Below, one piece after another: positions 17,133-26,216 of a DNA stretch of 54,636 nucleotides. Source of the DNA: Sporosarcina sp. P13 (lineage in GTDB: Bacteria; Bacillota; Bacilli; Bacillales_A; Planococcaceae); the NCBI RefSeq assembly GCF_002743055.1, contig NZ_PDYM01000019.1, positions 1 through 54,636 of the forward strand, written 5' to 3'. The notes beneath the pieces are model-generated. The model was not told the origin of the DNA. It did not search any database and saw only the letters and a list, made by a program, of their open reading frames with translations. The position numbers were made by a program, and so were the translations under genes. The stretch's first letter is position 1. Each line of letters begins with the position of its first letter.

Positions 17133-17170
17133 AAATCCCGCAGAAGACAATGCTATCTCCTGCAGGATTT
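17133..17170 (-). terminator. Terminator between the pseudogenes and tcyP
   Basis: AAATCC...GCAG and CTGC.AGGATTT form an imperfect stem. The A run on the left serves the minus-strand tcyP transcript. Confidence 0.65.
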
Positions 17171-17178
17171 CTTAAAAC

Positions 17179-18570
17179 TTAAGCTTCTACTGTTTGTTTT
17201 TCAAGTGATTCATTATACATATCCGTATCAAGTTCACCAGTTACGCGGGCTGTTGTGACACCCGCTGTCATCGAACCACTGACGTTTACAGCAGTACGGC
17301 CCATATCAATCAGCGGTTCAACAGAAATCAATAACCCTGCGAGTGCGACAGGAAGATTTAGTGCCGACAGGACAAGAATTGCGGCAAATGTCGCACCTCC
17401 CCCAACACCAGCTACACCAAATGAGCTAACCGCAACAATCGCAATTACTGTTACTAAAAATGTTGGGTCAAGTGGATTTTGACCCACTGATGGGGCAATC
17501 ATGATAGCGAGCATCGCTGGGTAAATACCTGCACAGCCATTTTGCCCGATGGATAAACCAAATGAACCAGAAAAGTTTGCGATCCCTTCAGGTACACCTA
17601 AGCGGTTTGTTTGCGCATGAATCGTTAACGGTAAAGTGCCTGCACTTGAGCGTGATGTGAACGCAAATATCAACGCTTCTCCCGCTTTTTTCACATACGT
17701 CACTGGATTTAATCCCGATAATGTAATAATGAGTAAGTGAATACCGAACATCACCATCAATGCAACATAAGAAGCCAGGACAAACTTCCCGAGACTGTAA
17801 ATTGCCGCAAAGTCAGACGTCGCTACAGTTCGCGCGATAATCGCTAAAATACCATATGGCGTCAAACGCAGAACGATTCGTACAACACCCATAATCAATG
17901 CGTAAATCGCGTCAATTCCTTTTTTCACCGTGACCGCATTTTCTTCATCTCTTCTCGTAATCGCTAAGTAGGCAAATCCAAGGAATGCCGCAAAAATAAC
18001 GACCCCAATTGTTGAAGTTGGACGTGCCCCCGTGAAATCTAAGAAAGGATTAGCAGGTACTAAATCAATGAGCTTTTCAGGTAACGAAAGATTAGCAACA
18101 GTTTCGTAGTTTGCTTCTATAGAAATCCCACGTGCCGCTTCTGCTTCCCCTTGTACAATTTCAGAAGCATCTAATCCAAATAGAAGCGTAACAGAAATCC
18201 CTATAATTGCAGCAATCGCGGTTGTACCGACTAGCATACCTAAAATCGTACCCGCCATCCTCCCGAAGTTTTTCCCGATAGTCACTTTCGTAAAAGCCGC
18301 TAAGATAGAAATAAATACAAGTGGCATCACAATCATTTGTAGTAATTTAACATAGCCGACCCCGATTAGGTTAAACCACGGTATCGACTGCTTGAGGATC
18401 TCAGACTCTGTTCCATATGCAAAATGTAAAATAAGTCCATAGCCAATCCCAAGCCCCAGTCCCGTAAAAACGCGTTTTGAAAATGAAACGTTTTTACGAT
18501 TCATTCTATATAAGAGACCGACGAGCAACAACAGACCTGCAATGTTAACAATAAGTAAAAAAGTATTCAT
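17179..18570 (-). CDS. tcyP: L-cystine/cation symporter TcyP
   Basis: From the ATG at 18570 the protein has 463 residues, the length I recall for Bacillus TcyP. It belongs to the dicarboxylate/amino acid:cation symporter family. GYVKLLQMIVMPLVFISI and TSRSSAGTLPLT are family motifs. The start is 8 bases after a GGGGGG-rich site; the ATG at 18573 is the alternative. The gene imports cystine as a sulfur source, fitting the sulfur-related metY at the other end of the window. No riboswitch is visible ahead of it. Confidence 0.88.
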   Translation of the reverse strand: MNTFLLIVNIAGLLLLVGLLYRMNRKNVSFSKRVFTGLGLGIGYGLILHFAYGTESEILKQSIPWFNLIGVGYVKLLQMIVMPLVFISILAAFTKVTIGKNFGRMAGTILGMLVGTTAIAAIIGISVTLLFGLDASEIVQGEAEAARGISIEANYETVANLSLPEKLIDLVPANPFLDFTGARPTSTIGVVIFAAFLGFAYLAITRRDEENAVTVKKGIDAIYALIMGVVRIVLRLTPYGILAIIARTVATSDFAAIYSLGKFVLASYVALMVMFGIHLLIITLSGLNPVTYVKKAGEALIFAFTSRSSAGTLPLTIHAQTNRLGVPEGIANFSGSFGLSIGQNGCAGIYPAMLAIMIAPSVGQNPLDPTFLVTVIAIVAVSSFGVAGVGGGATFAAILVLSALNLPVALAGLLISVEPLIDMGRTAVNVSGSMTAGVTTARVTGELDTDMYNESLEKQTVEA

Positions 18571-18770
18571 CATTCTGTCCCCCCTATTTTTATAGTATTG
18601 TAGATTATACACTATCCCTTCAATTCCTATTCGTCAAGTATGTTTTTTAATAATGTTACTTTAGTCCGTCTGCTACCTACTCACTTGCAACGTCTTTCTC
18701 AACAGTCATCGCAACTAAGCAAAGCGGTTAAAATTATTTGCAAGATGCAATGAAAGCCCTAATAAAAAAA

Positions 18771-18807
18771 GGGGATACCGACTATGCCAAACAAAGTCGG
18801 TATCCCC
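18771..18807 (-). terminator. Orphan minus-strand terminator
   Basis: Perfect 13-bp arms (GGGGATACCGACT / AGTCGGTATCCCC) with an A7 run at 18764-18770, i.e. a U tract on the minus strand. No minus-strand gene precedes it; the thiamine operon to the right runs the other way. It may end a small RNA starting between 18808 and about 18900. Confidence 0.75.
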
Positions 18808-18867
18808 TTGGAAACTTATATACTTGTTATAAATATCTTTCTACTACGAATACTGAATCATATCCAC

Positions 18868-18883
18868 TACTATCGAGATAGTA
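18868..18883. promoter_or_regulatory. 16-bp palindrome next to the thi promoter
   Basis: TACTATCGAGATAGTA has perfect 7-bp arms. It ends 3 bases before the likely -35 (18887). Candidate operator; the binding protein is unknown. Confidence 0.45.
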
Positions 18884-18886
18884 CCC

Positions 18887-18915
18887 TTTTCATTTTCCCC
18901 AATACATGCTATGCT
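18887..18915 (+). promoter_or_regulatory. Likely promoter of the thiamine operon
   Basis: TTTTCA and TATGCT are 17 bases apart. The -35 is weak. It lies about 30 bases before the TPP riboswitch. Confidence 0.45.
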
Positions 18916-18942
18916 AGCCTGTGAAAACAAAATATTTTGACC

Positions 18943-19036
18943 ATTAGGGGAATCCTTTACAAGGACTGAGAAAAGAGTGTGGCTCTGAAACCCTTATTAC
19001 CTGATCAGGTTCGTACCTGCGGAGGGAAGTGGCAAG
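18943..19036 (+). promoter_or_regulatory. TPP riboswitch (THI-box)
   Basis: The conserved core is complete: GGACTGAGA, then AAACCC, ACCTGATCAGG, TTCGTACCTGCGGAGGGAAGTGG. It binds thiamine pyrophosphate and, with the terminator at 19072-19102, should stop transcription of tenI-thiSGF when TPP is abundant. Confidence 0.95.
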
Positions 19037-19071
19037 TCGCTCTGTAGCTATGTATACTTATCGACACATCC

Positions 19072-19102
19072 ACCACTTTCCAATTCAGGGAAGTGGTTTT
19101 TT
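19072..19102 (+). terminator. TPP-riboswitch terminator
   Basis: Arms ACCACTTTCC and GGGAAGTGGT (one G-U pair) are followed by TTTTTT. It is the expression platform of the THI-box. Confidence 0.9.
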
Positions 19103-19122
19103 CATTGGAGATGAGTAGTGGA

Positions 19123-19734
19123 ATGAAATTAATCGGTGTTACGGATGATTGTCATTCGGTGGATGAATTGCTACTAAAATTACAGCAAACAGCACCCTTT
19201 TTCGATGCGTTCATCTTGCGCGAAAAGTCCAAGACGGATGAACAATTGGTGGATTTAGTGTTACGTCTTATGGATTCTCAATTTCCGCTAGATAAGCTAA
19301 TCATTCATGCTCGACCAGACGTGGCGAACAAACTGTCTATTAAAAAGGCTCAGCTCACAGGCTACGGCATGTCCGTTACAGACGCACAAACTTCCTTCCC
19401 ATCATTAAAGTTTGGGTGTTCGGTACATTCATTGAAAGAAGCGCTACAAGCGGAAGAAGACGGCGCAAGTTGGCTACTCTATGGACATGTTTATGCGACC
19501 CAGTCGAAGGAAGGATTGACTCCGCGCGGCACGGGTGAACTGTTTGAAATTGCTTCAGCTTGTAAGATTCCCGTCTATGCGATCGGCGGAATACAGCCCG
19601 AACATTTAGCTACGCTTGAAGAACATGATGTTGCGGGTGTGGCGATTTTATCCCCGTTAAGTCATCCGAATGCAGTAGATGAAGTGAAAAAGTATAGTAG
19701 AAATGGAGAGGTGTTCATTGGAAAAGACAATTGA
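19123..19734 (+). CDS. tenI: Thiazole tautomerase TenI
   Basis: The 203-residue protein is of the ThiE/TenI fold. MKLIGVTDDCHSVDELL, LREKSK, the VHSLKEALQAEEDGA helix and YGHVYATQSKEGL follow TenI rather than ThiE; TenI aromatises the thiazole product of ThiG. I start it at 19123 because the upstream in-frame codons fall inside the riboswitch terminator; GGAG precedes it by 12 bases. It overlaps thiS by 17 bases. Confidence 0.85.
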   Translation: MKLIGVTDDCHSVDELLLKLQQTAPFFDAFILREKSKTDEQLVDLVLRLMDSQFPLDKLIIHARPDVANKLSIKKAQLTGYGMSVTDAQTSFPSLKFGCSVHSLKEALQAEEDGASWLLYGHVYATQSKEGLTPRGTGELFEIASACKIPVYAIGGIQPEHLATLEEHDVAGVAILSPLSHPNAVDEVKKYSRNGEVFIGKDN

Positions 19735-19924
19735 CTTGAATGGGAAATCCTATGCAGTCATTCCTGAAGTAGAAACGGTACAGCAATTGCTTGAACATTT
19801 GGAGCTTGGCGATCGAATTTTGATTGTAGAAAAGAATAAAGAAATTTTACAAAAAGAACACTACGATGCACCGATAATGGACAGAGACCAAATTGAAATC
19901 ATACATTTTGTTGGAGGCGGATGA
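19718..19924 (+). CDS. thiS: Sulfur-carrier protein ThiS
   Basis: The 68-residue ubiquitin-like protein ends in VGGG, whose terminal Gly-Gly is adenylated by ThiF and then thiocarboxylated to donate sulfur to the thiazole. The TTG start follows GGAGAGGTG by 6 bases; an ATG 15 bases upstream overlaps that site. The gene overlaps tenI, and its stop overlaps the start region of thiG. Confidence 0.93.
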   Translation: MEKTIDLNGKSYAVIPEVETVQQLLEHLELGDRILIVEKNKEILQKEHYDAPIMDRDQIEIIHFVGGG

Positions 19925-19926
19925 AT

Positions 19927-20694
19927 ATGTTACAAATTGCAGATAAGAAATTCTCATCACGATTATTATTAGGTACGGGTAAATACCCTTCATTTGAAGC
20001 GCAAAAGAAAGCAGTTGCTGTGTCTGAAGCTGAAATTCTAACATTCGCAGTACGACGAATGAATATTTTCGAAGCATCGCAACCGAATTTCTTGGAGCAA
20101 CTGGACTTAGATCGCTATACATTATTACCAAATACAGCAGGTGCGAGCACAGCAGAGGAAGCAGTGCATATTGCAAAGTTAGCAAAAGCTTCGGGATTAT
20201 GCGACATGGTAAAGGTTGAAATTATTGGCTGCAGCCGTTCGTTGTTGCCCGATCCAGTAGAGACTTTACGCGCTTCCGAAATGTTGCTAGAAGAAGGTTT
20301 CATCGTCCTACCTTATACGTCAGATGATGTCGTACTCGCAAGAAAGCTATGTGAATTAGGGGTTCACGCAATCATGCCAGGTGCCGCTCCTATTGGTTCG
20401 GGTAAAGGAATTTTGAATCCATTAAATTTATCATTAATTATTGAACAGTCGAAAGTGCCTGTCATTGTTGATGCGGGAATCGGTTCACCAAAAGATGCAT
20501 CATACGCAATGGAGCTTGGAGCAGATGGCGTTCTACTGAATACAGCCGTATCCGAAGCAGCGAATCCGGTAATGATGGCTGAAGCGATGAAATTAGCAAT
20601 TGAAGCAGGACGACTCGGTTATAAAGCAGGACGCATGCCTGTTAGAGACTACGCGGTTGCAAGCAGTCCGTTAGAAGGGCTTGTACCAAATTGA
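19927..20694 (+). CDS. thiG: Thiazole synthase ThiG
   Basis: The roughly 255-residue TIM-barrel protein condenses DXP, dehydroglycine and ThiS thiocarboxylate into the thiazole phosphate. Signatures are [19 protein letters not shown], the KVEIIGC segment with the Schiff-base lysine, and [10 protein letters not shown]. The second ATG (19927) has the better spacing (9 bases) to GGAGG; the first (19921) is only 3 bases away. Confidence 0.95.
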   Translation: MLQIADKKFSSRLLLGTGKYPSFEAQKKAVAVSEAEILTFAVRRMNIFEASQPNFLEQLDLDRYTLLPNTAGASTAEEAVHIAKLAKASGLCDMVKVEIIGCSRSLLPDPVETLRASEMLLEEGFIVLPYTSDDVVLARKLCELGVHAIMPGAAPIGSGKGILNPLNLSLIIEQSKVPVIVDAGIGSPKDASYAMELGADGVLLNTAVSEAANPVMMAEAMKLAIEAGRLGYKAGRMPVRDYAVASSPLEGLVPN

Positions 20695-21707
20695 TAAAAA
20701 AATATTCGCGGCAGGAGTTATTTTCGCCAATCGGATTAACCGGGCAGCAACGGATTCGTGACGCTAAAGTCTTCGTACTTGGCGCGGGTGCTCTTGGTTC
20801 ATCTGGGGCTGAAATGCTTGTTCGTGCAGGTGTCGGTGAATTAACTATTGTCGATCGCGATATTTTGGAGTGGACGAATTTACACAGACAACAACTATAT
20901 AGTGAGCAAGACGTGGTCGATCAATTACCGAAAGCAATCGCTGCTGAAAAACGTTTGCGGGCAATCAATAGTGATGTGAAAATTCGAGGAATCGTAGCGG
21001 ATGTGACACCCGAAAATGTCTTGGAATTATTTGAAGGCCATCAGTTTGTGTTGGATGGAACGGATAATATTGAGACGCGACTACTGGCAAATGACGCGGC
21101 TCTTCAACTACACATTCCATTTTTCATGGGGGCGTGTGTTGGGAGCTACGGCTTGACGTTCCCTATCGGAGTCGCCGAGGGGCAGCCTTGCCTTCATTGC
21201 CTTCTTGAAGTATTACCTCCACAATCGCTTACTTGCGATACGGTCGGTGTCATTAGCCCGATTGTAGTGACTACTGCTGCCCGTCAAGTGGCGGAGTTAC
21301 TGAAACATATTACAGGCGCGGAGATGCAGCCACGCTTAGAGTCTGTGGATTTGTGGTCGGGCGAACGTGCCGCGATTGATGTGCACAGTATGAAAAAATC
21401 AAGCTGCCCAAGTTGTTCCGAAAAGCCGACGTACCCATTTTTATCAGCTAGCGAAGTCGTTCGAACAGCCGTGTTATGTGGACGTGATACTGTACAACTA
21501 ACATGGCCGAAAAACCGTCAAGTCGAGCTAGCACCATTTGCCGATTCAATCCGGGGTACCGTTACGAACTTAGTACACAATCCATATTTGGTGTCCTGCG
21601 AATATCACGATCACCGATTAGTGTTGTTCCGGGATGGCCGAATGCTCGTGCACGGAACGAAAGATGTTTCGCAAGCCCGGAAAATTGTGGCTGGCTTGCT
21701 TGGATGA
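20691..21707 (+). CDS. thiF: ThiS adenylyltransferase ThiF
   Basis: The 338-residue E1-like enzyme activates the ThiS C terminus with ATP. The nucleotide-binding [19 protein letters not shown] and the zinc motifs CLHC and CPSC are visible. The C-terminal extension of about 85 residues after the second CxxC is present in Bacillus ThiF. It starts with TTG overlapping the thiG stop by four bases. It is the last gene of the operon; thiO, thiD and tenA, which accompany it in Bacillus subtilis, are not here. Confidence 0.93.
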   Translation: MIKKYSRQELFSPIGLTGQQRIRDAKVFVLGAGALGSSGAEMLVRAGVGELTIVDRDILEWTNLHRQQLYSEQDVVDQLPKAIAAEKRLRAINSDVKIRGIVADVTPENVLELFEGHQFVLDGTDNIETRLLANDAALQLHIPFFMGACVGSYGLTFPIGVAEGQPCLHCLLEVLPPQSLTCDTVGVISPIVVTTAARQVAELLKHITGAEMQPRLESVDLWSGERAAIDVHSMKKSSCPSCSEKPTYPFLSASEVVRTAVLCGRDTVQLTWPKNRQVELAPFADSIRGTVTNLVHNPYLVSCEYHDHRLVLFRDGRMLVHGTKDVSQARKIVAGLLG

Positions 21708-21716
21708 TTGATGTTG

Positions 21717-22199
21717 TATGAGCGTGGGGAGTAAGTCTATGAGCGCAAGGATGCTTTCTATGAGCGCGGCGACGCTTTCTATGAGCGCGGAGACACTTTC
21801 TATGAGCGCGAGACTGCTTTCTATGAGCGCGGAGACACTTTCTATGAGCGCGGAGACGCTTTCTATGAGCGCGAAACTGCTTTCTATGAGCGCGGGGACG
21901 CTTTCTATGAGCGCGAAACTGCTTTCTATGAGCGCGGGGACACTTTCTATGAGCGCGAGACTGCTTTCTATGAGCGCGGGGACTCTTTCTATGAGCGCGA
22001 GACTCCTTTCTATGAGCGCGAGACTCCTTTCTATGAGCGCGAAACTGCTTTCTATGAGCGCGGGGACTCTTTCTATGAGCGCGAAACTGCTTTCTATGAG
22101 CGCGAAACTGCTTTCTATGAGCGCGGGGACGCTTTCTATGAGCGCGAGACTGCTTTCTATGAGCGCGAGACTGCTTTCTATGAGCGCACACACCCAAAT
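21717..22199. repeat. 21-bp tandem repeat array C (23 units)
   Basis: Twenty-three units at exact 21-bp spacing start with TATGAGCG from 21717 to 22179; almost all continue CG. The variable 9 bases are GAGACTGCT, GAAACTGCT, GGGGACGCT, GAGACACTT and similar, shuffled along the array in no fixed order. It fills the space between thiF (plus) and the bidirectional terminator of the converging ABC exporter genes. The in-frame ATGs give long MSA-repeat frames, but there is no ribosome site and I regard them as fortuitous. Confidence 0.95.
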
Positions 22200-22211
22200 T
22201 TATGAGTACAA

Positions 22212-22260
22212 AAAGAACGATCCGGAGAGACATGATTCACACCTCTCTAGATCGTTCTTT
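22212..22260. terminator. Bidirectional terminator between thiF side and ABC exporter
   Basis: Arms AAAGAACGATC (22212-22222) and GATCGTTCTTT (22250-22260) with an inner GGAGAG/CTCTC stem. It can serve both converging transcription units. Confidence 0.85.
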
Positions 22261-22261
22261 G

Positions 22262-22942
22262 TTATTCGTAAATCGTTGTATCGAGTGTCAATACACCATC
22301 CGTCATTTTATACACTTTATCAAAATACTTTATCAATCGAGTATCATGCGTCACGACAATCGTTGCTGTCTGCTTCGATTTGGTTTCGTGTTGCAACAAC
22401 TCCATAACTTCAAACGCACGATCCGAGTCGAGTGAAGCAGTTGGTTCATCAGCTAAGATGATGGAAGGATTACTGAAGAGCGCTTTAGCAATTGCCACAC
22501 GTTGACGCTCACCTCCCGACAAATCGGACGGATATTTCTTATGCAACTTCGTAATCCCGAGATCCTCGTAAAGTTGCTTCTTTTCAACTCGTGATATATT
22601 GTTTTTCTTTACTTTATTGAGCAATTCTAGTTGCTGATCGACTGACAAGAACGGCACGAGGTTCGATGCCTGCAAAATGAAGCCAATTTCCTGCAAACGA
22701 ATTTTTGAACGTTGCTTTTCATTGAGTTGCGACAATTCATTGCCATTGATAATAACTTGACCTTCACTCGGTGACTGCAAACCGCCTGCGACTGTCAAGA
22801 ACGTACTTTTTCCTGAGCCAGAAGGTCCGATGACTGCAACCAATTCGCCTCGTTCAACTAAAAAGTTCGTCTCTTTCAACGCTTCAACTAATGTATTGCC
22901 TTCTCCGAAAGTCTTTTTCGCATTGCGTAGTTCCAGTACCAT
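22262..22942 (-). CDS. ABC exporter ATP-binding protein (HrtA/MacB-type)
   Basis: The 226-residue ATPase has Walker A GPSGSGKST, signature LSGGERQR, Walker B IILADEPTASLD and a switch His (VVTHD). It belongs to the LolD/MacB/HrtA group, whose partners are FtsX-like permeases. Its start lies 3 bases after the stop of the permease gene, so they form a pair. Substrate: HrtA-like heme export is suggested by the partner, not by this protein. Confidence 0.88.
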   Translation of the reverse strand: MVLELRNAKKTFGEGNTLVEALKETNFLVERGELVAVIGPSGSGKSTFLTVAGGLQSPSEGQVIINGNELSQLNEKQRSKIRLQEIGFILQASNLVPFLSVDQQLELLNKVKKNNISRVEKKQLYEDLGITKLHKKYPSDLSGGERQRVAIAKALFSNPSIILADEPTASLDSDRAFEVMELLQHETKSKQTATIVVTHDTRLIKYFDKVYKMTDGVLTLDTTIYE

Positions 22943-22945
22943 CGT

Positions 22946-24016
22946 TTACCCTCCTATCGCTTTTAGCGGATCGATACGAATGATTGTCCAGACCGAAATA
23001 ACTGCACCGGCAATTGACACCGCGATTAACACAAGCCCATAACTAAGCATAGCCGGCAAATCAAATTGTACAGGTACTGCACTTGGCAAGAAGCTACCTG
23101 CAAGCAACGTCAATCCAAAACCTAGCACTACACCAATCAACGCCAGGATAAATGTTTGCGCTACAACCGATTTAGCTAAGTAACTGCTAGAAATCCCTTG
23201 CGCTTTCATTAATCCGAACATGCTGATTTTCTGTACAGTCAAAACGTAAAGGAAAATCGCTACAATTGCAGCAGAAATTACGAACAGGAAATAGATCATA
23301 TACGTGACCGTTAAATTCTGCTCAGTATAGCCCGGCAAGTTTTCGATGAATGTTTCTGATTTGATGATTTCTGTATCTTTAGGTATATCTAGATTGATCC
23401 ACTTAGAATCCTTAATGATAATGGCATTGACCATGTTTTTATTCATTTCATATGATTCCCCGAACTTAATCTTCTGCAAATCATTTAGCTTCATATACAA
23501 AACTGGCGCTGCATTAAAACGAGCCTTCTCTGTAAAACCGACAATCGTCAGTTCCGTATCGCTAGAGGATAATTCCAACGTATCGCCAATCTTAAAGCCA
23601 TCATCTTTTAGCGCATCCGATGCGACAACACCGTTTTGCACATAAAACGTCGGATCCCCTTCACTTAATTTAGGAGTGATAAACTCATCCTTATTGATAC
23701 CAAACAATAAGACGTTCTTCTTAGCATCACCATTATTGACAATGGAACCCATCTGGCTAACTACCGCGGTTTCTTTCGCCCCTAGTTCATCCGCCAGGTC
23801 TTTATCCAATGACGATTGATAGAGACTTTTATCCGATTCTTCCGTCAGTACAATTGCATCTGCATCCCAATTGTCTACAGCTTCCCTGTTCATACTTGCC
23901 AATCCATTTGCAAGACCTGATAAGAAAAACACTAAAAATGAGACAAGCAATAGGATCGATGTAATTAATAAAAATCGTAGTTTATTTCGTTTAATTTCGC
24001 TCCATGCTAAAAACAT
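22946..24016 (-). CDS. FtsX-like ABC exporter permease (HrtB-like)
   Basis: The 356-residue protein has one N-terminal helix (after MFLAWSEIKRNKLRFLL), a long extracytoplasmic domain (about 45-225) and three C-terminal helices, the layout of HrtB/DevC permeases. The N terminus resembles HrtB (LAWKEIK-type start and FLSGLANGL). In staphylococci HrtAB exports excess heme under control of HssRS; no such two-component system is adjacent here, so heme is an inference. Confidence 0.78.
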   Translation of the reverse strand: MFLAWSEIKRNKLRFLLITSILLLVSFLVFFLSGLANGLASMNREAVDNWDADAIVLTEESDKSLYQSSLDKDLADELGAKETAVVSQMGSIVNNGDAKKNVLLFGINKDEFITPKLSEGDPTFYVQNGVVASDALKDDGFKIGDTLELSSSDTELTIVGFTEKARFNAAPVLYMKLNDLQKIKFGESYEMNKNMVNAIIIKDSKWINLDIPKDTEIIKSETFIENLPGYTEQNLTVTYMIYFLFVISAAIVAIFLYVLTVQKISMFGLMKAQGISSSYLAKSVVAQTFILALIGVVLGFGLTLLAGSFLPSAVPVQFDLPAMLSYGLVLIAVSIAGAVISVWTIIRIDPLKAIGG

Positions 24017-24201
24017 CTAAAACTCACTTCCTTTTATAAGACATCGATTGTTTTTTCCAATACTTATGACGCCGATGAGGTAAATAAGGTACCGCTGTGA
24101 CACTAGCAAACTGCAATGCCTCCTTGTACAGACCTTGTATAACATTATTTCTTACTAAGAATACAGCAACTATGAAGTAGATACTAAAAGTGTCTATAAT
24201 T

Positions 24202-24654
24202 TTAGCACTGTGTCCCTTTACTTAGCCATTTCTTTAACAATATACCCACTAGCAACCCATACAATGCATGCCCTACAATCCACCAAAACAACGATACTGC
24301 GTCTGTAAAGCTAGGTGTACGATTTGAAAATAATGTAGTTGGATACAATAAAAGACCGATTGCTATGTTAATGAGAAAAGAAAAGTACATGACACGATTC
24401 CTTATGAAAGCAGTACTTTTATCCAGTAGTAACACGAGGACTATACATAGGATCACGGAGATAATTAAATGAAAAGATACTTCGATTACTTCTGGGAATT
24501 GATAGTTTTTAACGATGGGGATATAATCCACGTTTAACAGCAGTGTATATACTTTGTTACCCATAACCGCCTGTACAAGTTTTAAAAATAAAGCTAGGAA
24601 AATTCCTGTTATAAGACCAATCCAAACACCTTGCATAATCTTTTTATTGTTCAT
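24202..24654 (-). CDS. Four-helix membrane protein, unrecognised
   Basis: The 150-residue protein has about four hydrophobic helices (near residues 8-30, 55-78, 88-106, 122-143) and a short basic C terminus. I recognise no family. The ATG at 24654 lies next to a weak purine stretch. It is separated from the permease gene by 185 bases in which I see nothing recognisable. Confidence 0.65.
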   Translation of the reverse strand: MNNKKIMQGVWIGLITGIFLALFLKLVQAVMGNKVYTLLLNVDYIPIVKNYQFPEVIEVSFHLIISVILCIVLVLLLDKSTAFIRNRVMYFSFLINIAIGLLLYPTTLFSNRTPSFTDAVSLFWWIVGHALYGLLVGILLKKWLSKGTQC

Positions 24655-24794
24655 TTTGACACCTTCCTACACTACAAAAATAGTAGGTTTGATACTTCTC
24701 CGTGCCTGTCTCCCCTATGAATCACATGTAATACCGATCCATATCATCTTGCTATTTTACAACATATCCAGATGCTAGCTTCCATTGATGAGAT

Positions 24795-26192
24795 TTAACC
24801 TTTTTTACATGTATCGTATGCTGCCAGTGCACGTTCGCGGGCAGCTCTGTGGTCAACAATCGGCGCTGGATAGGTAGTTCCAATCTTTACACCTGCAGAC
24901 TGCAATACACTTGCTGGCGCTTCTGCTGGCTGGAAAATATATTTTTCCGGTAGCTCTCTTAACTCTGGCACCCATTTCTTTACGTAGATTGCTGCTCCAT
25001 CGAATTTCTCTCCTTGTACAATCGGGTTGAAAATCCTGAAATAAGGAGACGCATCAAATCCACTTCCCGCTATCCATTGCCAACCCATCGCATTGTTCGC
25101 AATATCCCAATCTACTAACGTTTCTTCAAACCACTTCATTCCTTCTCGCCAATCCGTCAATAAATGCTTGATCAAAAACGAAGCGGCGATCATCCGTACG
25201 CGATTATGCATATAGCCCGTTTTCCATAATTCCCTCATACCCGCATCAACTAACGGATAGCCAGTTTGCCTTGTTTTCCATGCCTGTACATTTTCTGTTG
25301 ACGATTGCCATGGAAATTTTTCGAATTCTGGACGCACAGGTTTTTCTAGCATGTGGGGGAAGTACAGCAACTGATAATGCGCAAAATCCCGCCATGCCAA
25401 CTGCCGCAAAAAGGCTTCAATCTGCTCATCATCAATCCAATCGGTTGCAAGCGCACTATACCAAAGCGAACGCACGCTTATATTACCTGCCGCTACATAC
25501 GGGGATAACCGCGAAACATTTGGCTGCGCAGGAATATCCCGGCCTTCTTTATAGTCAGAGAATCCTTCGGCACGGAACGTTTGCCAACACTCAATTGCAG
25601 CTGTTTCGCCTGGCTTCCATTGAAACTTTTCTTCCCAAGAAAGGCGTGGTAATAAACCCCATTCATCTGCTGGCAATGAGGCTAGACGTGCGGAAGATGG
25701 AGGCAGCTTTTCTGGTGCAAGAAGCGATTGTGCAATGGGTTCTTGTCGAAGTTGCTTCCAAAAAGGGGTGAACACTTTATACGGTTGCCCACTTTTATTG
25801 AAAATCGCATCAGGAGGTACGAGTAAAGTACCTTGAAATGAGCGAACTTGCACATTCATTTTTTCTAAGGAGACTGTCAGTTCCTTCTCGTGCTGCCGGC
25901 TTTCTGGATCATACAATTCATTGAATACGAGTTGATCAGCACCGCTTTCCTGCTGGATTTTCAGAAGTTGTTCAACCGGCGGACCTTTCCTAACGACCAA
26001 TTGAATTTGTTGCTGTTCAAACTTTTTTTGTAATTCTACCAAGCTATGATGCACCCACCAATCTGATGCCTCGTGAACGGTTTCAGGCAAAATGAAAACC
26101 GGCAGCACTTCTCCATGTGCTGCCGCTTCGACTAAGGCAGGATGATCATGCATGCGTAAATCTTTTCGAAACCAAACAATTGTAATTCCCAT
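24795..26192 (-). CDS. phr: Deoxyribodipyrimidine photolyase
   Basis: The 465-residue class I photolyase repairs cyclobutane pyrimidine dimers with blue light. The N-terminal antenna domain starts IVWFRKDLRMHDHPAL. The FAD domain has LSPYVAAGNISVRSLW, the LRQLAWRDF segment, RMIAASFLIKHL and the signature NAMGWQWIAGSG followed by SPYFRIFNP. It is 24 bases downstream of the DUF2207 gene, perhaps co-transcribed. Confidence 0.96.
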   Translation of the reverse strand: MGITIVWFRKDLRMHDHPALVEAAAHGEVLPVFILPETVHEASDWWVHHSLVELQKKFEQQQIQLVVRKGPPVEQLLKIQQESGADQLVFNELYDPESRQHEKELTVSLEKMNVQVRSFQGTLLVPPDAIFNKSGQPYKVFTPFWKQLRQEPIAQSLLAPEKLPPSSARLASLPADEWGLLPRLSWEEKFQWKPGETAAIECWQTFRAEGFSDYKEGRDIPAQPNVSRLSPYVAAGNISVRSLWYSALATDWIDDEQIEAFLRQLAWRDFAHYQLLYFPHMLEKPVRPEFEKFPWQSSTENVQAWKTRQTGYPLVDAGMRELWKTGYMHNRVRMIAASFLIKHLLTDWREGMKWFEETLVDWDIANNAMGWQWIAGSGFDASPYFRIFNPIVQGEKFDGAAIYVKKWVPELRELPEKYIFQPAEAPASVLQSAGVKIGTTYPAPIVDHRAARERALAAYDTCKKG

Positions 26193-26216
26193 GATTTCCT
26201 CCTTTGAAAGGATGCA

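Noticed and set aside
19093..19122. Longer N terminus for TenI
   Set aside because: The codons fall inside the riboswitch terminator and have no homology to TenI.
21718..22407. Repeat protein starting MSVGSKSMSA over array C
   Set aside because: Every unit contains ATG, so a start arises by chance; the frame runs antisense into the ABC transporter gene.
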